NCBI GenBank assembly: GCA_001970955.1 | Contig: MPUH01000160.1 | Span: 1-64,000 of the forward strand | Direction of reading: 5' to 3' | Length of the DNA: 64,000 bases | From: Stentor coeruleus | Taxonomy: Eukaryota; Ciliophora; Heterotrichea; Heterotrichida; Stentoridae | Shown: positions 42,568-51,704 of the stretch, one piece after another | How positions within the stretch are numbered: position 1 is the first letter of the stretch | How the letters are laid out: every line of letters begins with the position of its first letter | Made by a program: the position numbers and the translations under genes | The notes under the pieces: model-generated | The model's database searches: none | Told to the model about the DNA's origin: nothing | What the model saw: only the letters and a program-made list of their open reading frames with translations

Positions 42568-43470
42568 ATGAGTGAACTTCTCAGACATCTAGGTATGCAT
42601 GATGATGAAAACTATATCTACCTTGACAAAGATGGCAAAGCTCAAAAACGAGTTGAAATAACAGTGCACTGGGAACCAGTGCCTACAAAACGGATTCTTG
42701 TTACCTGCAATGCTGTGTAATAGCCAATCAGTGACTCAATCAGCTACCTTCGTTATTTAATAGGCGAAGTAATGGAAAAATATTCAACTTTTTCAGGTCT
42801 TACAAGTATTCAAGCTAACAATTTGACATGTAACAAAATGTCAATACCAGATATCGGTTGTATTGGGGACTTTATAAAATCAGGAGATCATTTAACATGT
42901 GATATATCATCATTAGATATATGGCTTGATGTAAAAATCGAAGCTGAAGAATTATCTTTAGTGATATTTTTGGAGATTAAAATACATAAAAATCAGATGA
43001 TTAGTATGTTAAAGAAAAACCTTTTAGATATCGCTAATCAAATTTTTCACTCAAGGTCATTGAGTATGGTTTATGATGAAAATGAGGCTGAGATTAAGAA
43101 AATGCAACTTGTGTATGTTGATAATAATTTGACTACAGAGTCAAGGTCGGTTTTGGATCAGAATATATTAAGGAACGAAGCTATATTTGATTTAGATGAA
43201 GACTTGACTATTGAACATGAGTTTGATTATTTAGATAGGTATGTTTATTCGAGATTAACTAAAAAACGACAGGAAGAAAGCAAGTTTAGCTTTTTATCAA
43301 CACCTAATTGCACTTTCACAGAGTCAATATTAAACATATCAACTTCCGCCCCAGTACGGAACTTAAGAGTTGAACCCCAAGTCAGAAAATCCAAACTCAT
43401 CTCACCTCATTCAGAAAACTATGAAAACTCATATTCAAATCAGAAACGTTGTCCTTGTATTTTGCTATAA
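42568..43470 (+). CDS. Ubiquitin-like N-terminus protein with a CaaX box
   Basis: Two frames join over a 15-nt intron (42717-42731): the first exon begins MSELLRHLGMHDDENY and contains RVEITVHWEPVPTKRILVTC, and the second continues VDSISYLRYLIGEVMEKYSTF. The protein is 295 residues. The first 130 residues look like a ubiquitin/RBD-like fold with helix and strands. The C-terminus RCPCILL ends in a CaaX motif (CILL, X=Leu predicts geranylgeranylation) with a neighbouring Cys that may be palmitoylated, so it is probably membrane-attached. The middle is polar. No named family. Converges with an IQ-MORN gene with only 16 nt between stops. Confidence 0.75.
42717..42731 (+). other. 15-nt intron in the CaaX-ended gene
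   Basis: GTAATAGCCAATCAG, A at position 10; contains TAA/TAG that would stop exon 1. Splicing gives AAT GCT GTT GAC TCA. Confidence 0.9.
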
Positions 43471-43486
43471 CATTATATTAACGATA

Positions 43487-44587
43487 TTATGAGTTAATTT
43501 TCTTGCCATTACTCCAAACCCCTGGACGTTTATTTCCAGCTCTATCAATAAGGAAACCATTTCCATGTTGCCTTCCATTAGACCACATTCCTTCATATTT
43601 TTTGCCATCAGGCCAATAAAAAGTCCCATTTCCATGTTTTTTATCTTCAAAATACTCACCAATATACTTCCGTCCATCAATCCAAGTAAAAGTCCCAAAT
43701 CCATGCATTTTATTATCTTTCCATTGACCCATATATACTCTTTTATCAGGCCATGTATAAGTTCCTGATCCATTTAAGTCATTATTTCTGAATTCTCCTT
43801 CATATTTGCTACCATCAGCCCATATGAAAAGTCCATATCCTGATTTTTGCCCTTTATGATAATCTCCTTCAAAACGAGCTCCATCTGGCCAATGCTCAAT
43901 ACCTTTTCCATGTTGTTTATCTTCTTCCCAACTTCCAATATAACGAGCTCCATTTGAATGAGTATATTTACCTGAACCTGATGCCCGGTCATTATGCCAA
44001 TTACCCTCATACATATCACCATTTGCATGAATTAGACGACCTTGACCATTTGCTTTCCCGTATTTCCATGAACCTTCAAATTTCGAACCATCAGGCCAAA
44101 CTTGAATACCTTTGCCATGTCTTTCTCCTTTTTCATTCCAACTCCCAATATAAATTTCTTTAGTTTCCAAGAGTTTAGGTCCTTCTTCGTGTATAGTAAT
44201 TCCATCATCATCTTCTGAAAAATTATACACAAATGGTCCAGCTTCTTTTTCTGCAGCAGATGTCTGTGGGTTTGTATAGCTATTAAGAATAACTTCAATA
44301 TTTACTGTAGTATCAGGAAATACTGAAAAATCTGATAACCTTGATAGTTTCTGCATATTAAACCCTTGAATACATTTTTTTACATAATAACGATCAATAT
44401 ATCCTCGAAGCATCGATTGGATTTTTATTATTGCCTGATTATTATTATAATGATCTTTAATAGGCCTGGTATAAAAGAAATTACCATCAAGATCTCTATT
44501 TTCATAACTACCAGGGTCGATACTTTCTATAACTATTTGATCTGTATCTTGTTTTGAATCTTTATCACAGCTGCATGTAGCTCCCAT
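43487..44587 (-). CDS. Acylated IQ-MORN repeat protein (paralogue)
   Basis: 366 residues, start MGATCSCDKDSKQDTD (Gly2 and Cys5/7: myristoyl plus palmitoyl type). IQ motif at about 49-70 (AIIKIQSMLRGYIDRYYVKKC). Nine or ten MORN repeats from about 145 to 360, each like YEGNWHNDRASGSGKYTHSN. Between IQ and MORN lies an acidic linker (about 75-140). Same domain order as the protein at 21504-22511, which therefore forms a small family here. Calmodulin/centrin binding plus a membrane anchor suggests a calcium-regulated cortical or ciliary scaffold. Divergent with the polycystin gene to its right. Confidence 0.93.
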   Translation of the reverse strand: MGATCSCDKDSKQDTDQIVIESIDPGSYENRDLDGNFFYTRPIKDHYNNNQAIIKIQSMLRGYIDRYYVKKCIQGFNMQKLSRLSDFSVFPDTTVNIEVILNSYTNPQTSAAEKEAGPFVYNFSEDDDGITIHEEGPKLLETKEIYIGSWNEKGERHGKGIQVWPDGSKFEGSWKYGKANGQGRLIHANGDMYEGNWHNDRASGSGKYTHSNGARYIGSWEEDKQHGKGIEHWPDGARFEGDYHKGQKSGYGLFIWADGSKYEGEFRNNDLNGSGTYTWPDKRVYMGQWKDNKMHGFGTFTWIDGRKYIGEYFEDKKHGNGTFYWPDGKKYEGMWSNGRQHGNGFLIDRAGNKRPGVWSNGKKINS

Positions 44588-45074
44588 TTATGAATATATA
44601 GTAATTAATATTTTTTTAATATGTTTTATATATTTGAATTTTATTATAGAAGATCCTAAGATTGATAGATATAAAAAAACTAAATGTAATGATGATGATT
44701 TGTATGATATGATAAAGTTTTTAGGAGTTGTAATAATAATATCATGGATGATTTAGATTATAAAAATTATAAGGATAATAAGAATTTTTTAAGAACTAAA
44801 TATTGGTTAAAATTATTAAGGATTAGGATTAAACATAACTTCATATATAATATTTAAAATCCTATAATTTTTTATCTTCAATTCTCTTAATCTCTTATAA
44901 ATTTCTCTATAAAAAAATATTAAAAAAACCCTTAAACTCATTAATTAACTTTATAATAAAAATCTATTCATAATAACCTTATGAGCCATAAATCAAATGT
45001 TTTAAAAACTAATAAAACCTTAAAATATGATTTCTGATATTTTAATCTTAAAAAAATATCGATTTTATAAATAA
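44588..45074. other. Divergent promoter region, IQ-MORN / polycystin
   Basis: About 490 nt, G/T-rich then A/C-rich from about 44830. No ORF or repeat. Confidence 0.5.
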
Positions 45075-48000
45075 ATGGGTGAAGATAAAAACTTGCAAGA
45101 TGAAATCAAGCAGGGAGAAGCTGATGGAGAATCAGATATGAGTCTTTCTGAAGTTTGTAGGTTTATAATTTTTTCAGTACTGTTTGTGGTAATTATTTTA
45201 AACCAAATCAGTACAGAAAAATGCTTTCATATTTCTGCAGGGATTACCCAAGCTTTATCTTCGTGTGATCCATCATCAGTAACAAGTGCTAAAGATGTGA
45301 TAAGTTGGATAGGGGAATCTTTTATCCCTGCGGTATCTGGGTCAGAAATATACCCAGGTTGGTCTGCTGAAGCAGAAGATTACCTACGTGTGAATATTAT
45401 GAACAGAATCATAACACCCTTGCGGTTTGTACAGAAAAGGATGAAGATCACTGAAAACACGAACCGAAGAACTAAAACCCTCGTGAAAAGAAAATGGGTA
45501 TCCAATTCCCTTAAGCCGTATATATCAAATTCAGATGAAGACAGAACTGAATTCCGTCCAGCACACATTTATGAAGACGGTGTAGATGCTGCTAATATCG
45601 ACACATACCTTGTCGACAAATATAAAATGTATAAATACGACTCAACTATTGGAGTATCAAGTTCTGGAGGCTTTACATACGAAGTTCTTATAAACGACAC
45701 AACAAGTGTTGATGACGCTATTCTTTTCTTTAAAGATACACCTTGGATTGATAATACCACAGCTATAATATACGTAGATTTTGTTACTTATAATAGCCAT
45801 TATGCAATGTTAACTTATGTGAATTACCTTTTTACATTCCAAAGTTCAGGGATTGTTGAAGGGAAATTTGAAATCCGAAGTACTCATTTTGATAAATATA
45901 CGGCTAATGATACAGTTAGGATAATATTTGAAGCACTTTATTTATTATTGTTATTATTTTATACAATTATTGAAATACAAGAAATTAAAATGGATGTTTT
46001 GTCTGAAAGTATTAGATTACAAGGAGAACCTGAACAGATAAAATGTATAAAAATAGTCATATTGCTTAGAGGAATACAAAAACATTTTTCTGATTTGTGG
46101 AATGTTTTAGATATTGTATCGATATTGTTTTCTTATATTGGTTTAGGACTTTGGATAAATCTTTCTAATAATTCTATTATTGGAAGAAATGATTTGGAAT
46201 TTATAACAAAAACTACTGATGAGATATTGAGTATTATTGTTACTAGTAAGATTTATGTGAAAATTAATAGTGTTAATTTGTTGCTGATATTTTTTAGGAT
46301 GCTGAAATATTTGGGTAAGTTTGAAAGGATAAGGCTACTTCACCAAACTTTTGTCACGGCTAAGACAGAGATTTTTTACTTTTTTATATTGCTGATTGGG
46401 ATTTTTTTGAGTTTTGTTATTTTTGGCCATGTAGCTTTTGGTGGGATTCATGAACAGTTCAGCTCGCTTGGACTTGCTTTTGCCTCTTGTCTTATTATTT
46501 TGTTTACGAACATGGACACCATCAAAGAACTCCTAGACCTAAACTTCAACATGACCGCTTTATTCATCGTTTTTTTCACTCTTTTTATTAACTTTATCCT
46601 CGCAAACATGTTCATCGCTATTATCAATAATGCTTACGCAACCGAACTCGATAAACTAGAAGCTATAAAATCTGGAATCAAAGAAAAAGAGCAAGTCCAT
46701 TGGATTTTCCAAATGCGTGACTGGTTTAAAAAACTTAAACTTTCCATACTAAGTTTTTTCAGCAAAAAAAAAGCTGTCATAAACAAATATGCAGATCGTG
46801 AACAGGAAATCGCAAAATTAGATGAAGAAGATGAGATACTAAGGGCGAAAAATTACAACCTAGATTTTAACGATGCTATGAAATGGGGGGAGAAATTTGA
46901 TAGAGAAATATTAACAGATAAAGAGAGAAATGCTAAAATAAAAGCCCAAACATTTAACTTTTCGAAAAGGGTTTGGAAAGCTATGATTTTTATTGTATTT
47001 GCGATTATTTATACAATAGTGTTATTGAATCAAATGGAAATCAACACAAAGTATGATTTGAATTTTACAGTGCAAGAAGTGATTAATGGGGCAAGTAGTG
47101 CGAATGGTATTGATTTAAGTTCTGTAGGGACATATTCTGATTTTGCTTCATGGCTAAATGTTGCATTTTCTAATATTTTTACATTGACTGCGTTTTATAA
47201 CATGCAAGGGAATTATTTAGTTGGCCAAAACCTTAATCAAAATAGCACATGTCCATCACAAGGGTCAATACGTATGACCATAAGATATGTGAAATCTGAA
47301 AAAAACCCATCTAAACTTTTTTATAACGTAAATCCTATTCGGCGCAAAGGGGAATTTTCTCCTTACCCAGGTTCTGATACTTTTTCTCAATATGAAAACA
47401 CAAATATTATCCTTGAAAACTCCTTCCCTTGTAAATTCACTCATGTTTCCTATGGCGATGGGGGTTTTGCTGAACAAGGTGGATATGTTTTTTATTTTTC
47501 TCAAGATCCACTTAACTATACAAATCAAATATCAGAATTAATAACAAATTCTCTTTTCCTCAATGAAACAACAAATAGTATAGTTTTTGATTTTGTCTTA
47601 TACAATGGAGATTTAAACTATTTCACATATGCAGCTTTTGTTGCCCAAACTTTAAGTGGTGGAGAAATTTATTCAACTTTCTACCTTTGGCCAATGAAAT
47701 TAAAAATGTACTTCACAGCCAGTGATAAAGTTAGAGCATTTTTTGAAGTAGTTATTGTTTTACTTTTAGGGTATCATATTTTTGTTACAGTAAATACTTT
47801 GAAAAATAAATTTAAATGCTATTACGACTGGAGTTCAAGGTTTAATGAAATCCTTACAACAAATCAGAGGGAAAAAAGAAGAACAGCTAAGCCGGAAGTA
47901 TTAAGGAAAATATCTAGTATTTTAACATCATATGAAATTATTGATATAACTTCTTATTTTATAAGCATTTTTTGTCTTATATATTGGCTTGTGTATATAT

Positions 48001-49076
48001 CCACAGACCTTGCAATGAATTTTAAACTCCCAACAGAAGATATAGATTATCATGATAAGTTTTCAAAACAGGCTGAGATTTTGCAAACATATCTTAACTT
48101 ATCAAGTTTTAATATTTTGCTGATTTATTTTAGGATTATGAATTATGTGGCTATAAGCAAAGCGTTAAGTTTTTTACAAGATACAATGAAAGTAGCTATG
48201 GTTGATATTTTGTATTTTCTTATTATGCTTGTTGTCATACTTATGGGATTTGTTTTTATGGGCTACCTATCTTTTGGTCATACTTTAAGTCATTATAAAA
48301 CCATACAAGATTCTTTTATAACATGTTTTGCTATGATGATTGGAGAATTCGATTACCCTGAGCTTTTAACAGCTGATGATTCCATGGCTTATTTTTTCTT
48401 TTTTTTCTATATGATTTTTTTTACTTTTATTTTACTAAACATCTTCATTGCTATATTAGAAAGAGCTTATACAAAAGTGAAAATGGATACTGGTAATGAA
48501 GAAGCTAATGTTACAGTTTTCCAATCTTTATTAATTTTTATTATAAACAGTTTTAAAAATATTATCAAAAAAAATAAAACTGAACAAGAACATCAAAAAG
48601 ATATAAAAGAACTTGCAATTTGTGTTTTTAATAGAATTGAATCGGGAATTGAAGAAGAAGATCCTGTTTCATGGGCAATTAAACAGACTGAAGAGATTTT
48701 GTTAGAAAGGCAGAAAAGGTCTGAGATTAAAGCCCCTTTGGATACGATTTTTAGAATGAGAAAACAGAATGTTATTGAAGGAGGGAATTTTTTTTTTGAA
48801 AAAGATGATGATTTGTTGAAAGAGTTTCAGACAAGAGTGGATTATTGGGATTATTTGAGGATAGGGTTTTTGAGTTTCCAGAACCAGGAACATAAAATTA
48901 GGCTTAAAACTGAGGAGATGATTAAGAAAAATACTACTTTGTATGAGGAGTTTAAAGATATTGAGGCTGCTAAGGAAGATATTATTTTGGATATCCAGCC
49001 TTTTGAACAGCAGCTTTTGAAGCTTAAGAAAGAAAATGATAGCTTGAGGAAGAAACTTGAGGAACTTGATGATTAA
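45075..49076 (+). CDS. Tandem double polycystin (PKD2-like) channel, about 12 TM
   Basis: 1333 residues holding two complete polycystin-type units. Unit 1: TM1 near 28-46, an extracellular TOP-like domain (WIGESFIPAVSG, WIDNTTAIIYVDFVTYNSHY) to about 280, then TM2-TM6 to about 520 (FSDLWNVLDIVSI, LLIFFRMLKYL, NMFIAIINNAYA). Unit 2: TM1 near 640, TOP-like domain to about 890, TM2-TM6 to about 1145 (LLIYFRIMNYVAISKAL, NIFIAILERAY). Pore loops differ: unit 2 has CFAMMIGEFDYPELL, close to the PKD2 LGDxx filter, while unit 1 has CLIILFTNMDTIKELL without the acidic residue. A long cytosolic coiled-coil follows (to 1333). PKD2 channels are tetramers of single units; two units per chain would suggest dimers of a two-pore-like layout. 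Likely a ciliary or cortical cation channel. Confidence 0.93.
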   Translation: MGEDKNLQDEIKQGEADGESDMSLSEVCRFIIFSVLFVVIILNQISTEKCFHISAGITQALSSCDPSSVTSAKDVISWIGESFIPAVSGSEIYPGWSAEAEDYLRVNIMNRIITPLRFVQKRMKITENTNRRTKTLVKRKWVSNSLKPYISNSDEDRTEFRPAHIYEDGVDAANIDTYLVDKYKMYKYDSTIGVSSSGGFTYEVLINDTTSVDDAILFFKDTPWIDNTTAIIYVDFVTYNSHYAMLTYVNYLFTFQSSGIVEGKFEIRSTHFDKYTANDTVRIIFEALYLLLLLFYTIIEIQEIKMDVLSESIRLQGEPEQIKCIKIVILLRGIQKHFSDLWNVLDIVSILFSYIGLGLWINLSNNSIIGRNDLEFITKTTDEILSIIVTSKIYVKINSVNLLLIFFRMLKYLGKFERIRLLHQTFVTAKTEIFYFFILLIGIFLSFVIFGHVAFGGIHEQFSSLGLAFASCLIILFTNMDTIKELLDLNFNMTALFIVFFTLFINFILANMFIAIINNAYATELDKLEAIKSGIKEKEQVHWIFQMRDWFKKLKLSILSFFSKKKAVINKYADREQEIAKLDEEDEILRAKNYNLDFNDAMKWGEKFDREILTDKERNAKIKAQTFNFSKRVWKAMIFIVFAIIYTIVLLNQMEINTKYDLNFTVQEVINGASSANGIDLSSVGTYSDFASWLNVAFSNIFTLTAFYNMQGNYLVGQNLNQNSTCPSQGSIRMTIRYVKSEKNPSKLFYNVNPIRRKGEFSPYPGSDTFSQYENTNIILENSFPCKFTHVSYGDGGFAEQGGYVFYFSQDPLNYTNQISELITNSLFLNETTNSIVFDFVLYNGDLNYFTYAAFVAQTLSGGEIYSTFYLWPMKLKMYFTASDKVRAFFEVVIVLLLGYHIFVTVNTLKNKFKCYYDWSSRFNEILTTNQREKRRTAKPEVLRKISSILTSYEIIDITSYFISIFCLIYWLVYISTDLAMNFKLPTEDIDYHDKFSKQAEILQTYLNLSSFNILLIYFRIMNYVAISKALSFLQDTMKVAMVDILYFLIMLVVILMGFVFMGYLSFGHTLSHYKTIQDSFITCFAMMIGEFDYPELLTADDSMAYFFFFFYMIFFTFILLNIFIAILERAYTKVKMDTGNEEANVTVFQSLLIFIINSFKNIIKKNKTEQEHQKDIKELAICVFNRIESGIEEEDPVSWAIKQTEEILLERQKRSEIKAPLDTIFRMRKQNVIEGGNFFFEKDDDLLKEFQTRVDYWDYLRIGFLSFQNQEHKIRLKTEEMIKKNTTLYEEFKDIEAAKEDIILDIQPFEQQLLKLKKENDSLRKKLEELDD

Positions 49077-49307
49077 GTAGTATTTAGATAATTATAAATT
49101 CAAAAAATCATAATATTCCCTTTTATTATATACACAATTTCTATATAAAAACCTTTATCCAAACTTTAAACATCAAATTTTACATAAAAAATCATAATCA
49201 AACTACACTAAAAGCCTAATCCAAAGCTTAAAATTCATTATTTACTACAAAAATCAATATAAAAATATCCTGAAAAAACTCAAACATATATTTCTAACTA
49301 CCCCTAC

Positions 49308-49836
49308 TTAATTAATAAGAATCCCATCATATTTCTGTTGAAACCATTGCATAGCTTCTTCTTTAGATACCCTATGGCTTTTTCCTACTATCGATGTTGA
49401 ATGTCTTCTTTTTGTTACCCTATATCCAGCACGTTTCATAACAACATAAAAATCCATACCATAAATCCCCGTCCCAGGATCATATTTAATACCTAAATCA
49501 ATATGTTCCTGTATACCAAATCCAAAGTTCCCTGAGTCTGAAAAATTCCTTTTCTTAAGCTCGAATTCTTTAACTTTCAAACCTCTTTCAAGAATATCTT
49601 CAGCTTTTGGTCCTCTAACTGTTGCATGTACAGCAATTTTATCATTTCTTCTAATCCCAAATGAACGGATTGTATATGATGCTTTAGAAAACACTGGTTT
49701 TTGTTCTGTGAGATCAGCGAGAACTTTACTAGCTCTTGTTACACGATCTCCTGCTTCACCTACACAGATATTAAGAACTAATTTGTCGATTTTTATATTC
49801 CTCATAGGATTTTCTTGCTTTTCAGCTTTAAACCAT
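49308..49836 (-). CDS. 60S ribosomal protein uL5 (RPL11)
   Basis: Clear uL5/RPL11: [55 protein letters not shown]. The 165-residue frame begins at MRNIKIDKL, but removing a 16-nt intron (49818-49833) adds an upstream start and gives [10 protein letters not shown], matching the family's KENPMREL opening, for 170 residues. So I place the start at 49836. It sits in the central protuberance and contacts 5S rRNA. High conservation makes it a good reference for codon use. Divergent with the next gene by 230 nt. Confidence 0.95.
49818..49833 (-). other. 16-nt intron just after the RPL11 ATG
   Basis: Coding-strand GTTTAAAGCTGAAAAG, GT...AG. It is one base longer than the others and lacks an A at position 10; its place directly after ATG and the restored QENPMR match make it likely. 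Confidence 0.72.
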
Positions 49837-50066
49837 TAGATTTTTTTATTATATGATTTTTATGATATAATTGTAAAGTGCATTATGAAAGAATTAAGAA
49901 AGTTTTGTATAAAGTTTGAATATAGGGAGATGATTTTTTTTTTTGTAAGATTTTTATGAAAATAATGAGTTTTTGTAAGGCGGGTTGGATTTTTTTATGA
50001 GTTTTGTAAGATTTTTAGATGAGATTATGAGTTTTATTAAAGGATTTTTATGTTTTTTTAGAGATA

Positions 50067-50531
50067 ATGGGATTTTTGCATGCTGTGTTTTTTGTTATAA
50101 TACCTTCTATTGGAGCTTGTACTGTGTTATCGTTAAGGCTTGGACAAGAACTACCAAAAGCTTGTAGGAGGACTGGTAGGTCAATTGGTATGGGGTATAA
50201 TTATTTGAAAATATTGTTAAAGCATATAACCCCAAGATCATCACATGGAGTTGAATTAGTTAGGAAAATGCGTCAAACTGGACAACAAGCTTTTGCTTTT
50301 TCTAATGAGGTCAAATGGAATTTATTAGAAACCGGGCCAATGGTAAAAAATATTCTCCCTGGAATCACTGAAGACCCTTTTGATAAATTTGGATTGAAAC
50401 CAGTGGAAAAAAAAATCCAACCAAAAGGAGATCTTAATAGCATATTATTAAGTGTACTTGAAGAGAGACAAAGAATTATAACAAGTAAATCTGATCGTGC
50501 TAAAGAAGAAGAAACTTTAAATAAGTTATAG
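50067..50531 (+). CDS. Small membrane protein, possibly TatA/B-like
   Basis: 154 residues. One N-terminal TM helix (about 4-24), then RLGQELPKACRRTGRSIGMG, which recalls the TatA/TatB hinge and amphipathic helix (GP.ELP..GR.iG), followed by a basic helical stretch and a charged C-terminus. Mitochondrial Tat components are known in some protists, but nothing else here supports that, and short hydrophobic-plus-basic patterns are common. The A/T-rich 5' flank is G/T-rich rather than A/C-rich, so the true start may differ. Function not assigned. Confidence 0.6.
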   Translation: MGFLHAVFFVIIPSIGACTVLSLRLGQELPKACRRTGRSIGMGYNYLKILLKHITPRSSHGVELVRKMRQTGQQAFAFSNEVKWNLLETGPMVKNILPGITEDPFDKFGLKPVEKKIQPKGDLNSILLSVLEERQRIITSKSDRAKEEETLNKL

Positions 50532-50912
50532 GTTGGGTTTTAATAATTTTTCTAATCAAAATACTTGAGATTTAGAGGCAGAAATATAAATTTGTCATTA
50601 TTTATATGTTGATATAAGCATTTTATTAAGTAAATCTATGAAATAAGTAGTTAATGATTTCTTTAAACATAAAAATAGATTATATGCAATATTGATAATA
50701 CCCAGCTTATCATTTAAAAGTGAAATACTAATAAATCCTCATCAAACCAAAACACATACCCAAAATTCAAAGCATAAATCTTAAAATCTTCTAATAAATC
50801 CTCAAACCCCCAAAGAAACTTATCATCTATAAAAAATTCACATAATCTTTCAATGGTAAAATTTAACAATAACTCTTAATTTCTAACTTACCCTAAATTA
50901 TTATATTTTTAC
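50532..50912. other. Intergenic, tandem plus-strand genes
   Basis: 380 nt. G/T-rich to about 50680, then A/C-rich. No feature. Confidence 0.5.
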
Positions 50913-51254
50913 ATGGAATCCCAATATCATAAAAAGAGAACTTTCATTCTAGACTGCTGCAACAAATCTTCAAGCCGTATGCCAGAGTATCAAAGTTCAA
51001 AAGACATCTACCTAGCAGGATTTTATGCTATATCCAAAAAGAAAAATCGTCTTATAATAAAAAAAGCAAGCAGAAGTCCTGAACACTTTAAAATCTTAGA
51101 AAAGTCATCAACTTCTAATCCTAAAAATATTACTCAATCAAAATCTTTAGAAAGGTTTGGTCCATCTCAAAATATAAGAAATATAAAAGCTTTGTCATCA
51201 TTAGAATTCCGAGCATTACTAGGGAAATATCGTAATCAAATGAAACTAGACTAA
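50913..51254 (+). CDS. Unknown basic protein, 113 aa
   Basis: 113 residues, basic and Ser/Lys-rich, start MESQYHKKRTFILDCCNK. Two neighbouring cysteines; the second half has Ser-Pro, Ser-Leu-Glu motifs (SRSPEHF, SKSLERFGPS) that could be phosphorylated. No TM or signal peptide, no recognised domain. It is preceded by A/C-rich DNA and followed by G/T-leaning DNA, as for other plus-strand genes. Confidence 0.6.
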   Translation: MESQYHKKRTFILDCCNKSSSRMPEYQSSKDIYLAGFYAISKKKNRLIIKKASRSPEHFKILEKSSTSNPKNITQSKSLERFGPSQNIRNIKALSSLEFRALLGKYRNQMKLD

Positions 51255-51704
51255 GGATTATATTTTAAAATAAGGCTTATAAAATATTAGAAATTAGGAA
51301 TAAAAGATTTTCTGTATATGGAAATATGCAATTTTCAGGTTTTAAAGATATGGATTAGTGTTAGGAATAATAATGTGTTAGACAATTTAGTTAGGAGATA
51401 TATGTTTTATTAATGTATTATATATAATTTTTACATGTAAATTATTCCAAAATGTTATGATGTAGATAAGAGAATATTTAATAACTTTATTGATTTATTT
51501 CACGCTTAAGTGTTAATCAAAAAATTATAACAAAAGATACATAATTAAAAAATATGCATAGGAATTAGGATTACTATAAAAAAGAAACATATAATACATA
51601 TATTCTTAATATCTACAAATTCAACATATAATACCTTTTTTTAACTTGACTTATATTGTTCTTTACATTATCCATAATATTTAAATAATTACATATAAAA
51701 TTCA
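51255..51704. other. Convergent intergenic region
   Basis: 450 nt, AT-rich, G/T-leaning left and A/C-leaning right. Nothing else seen. Confidence 0.5.
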
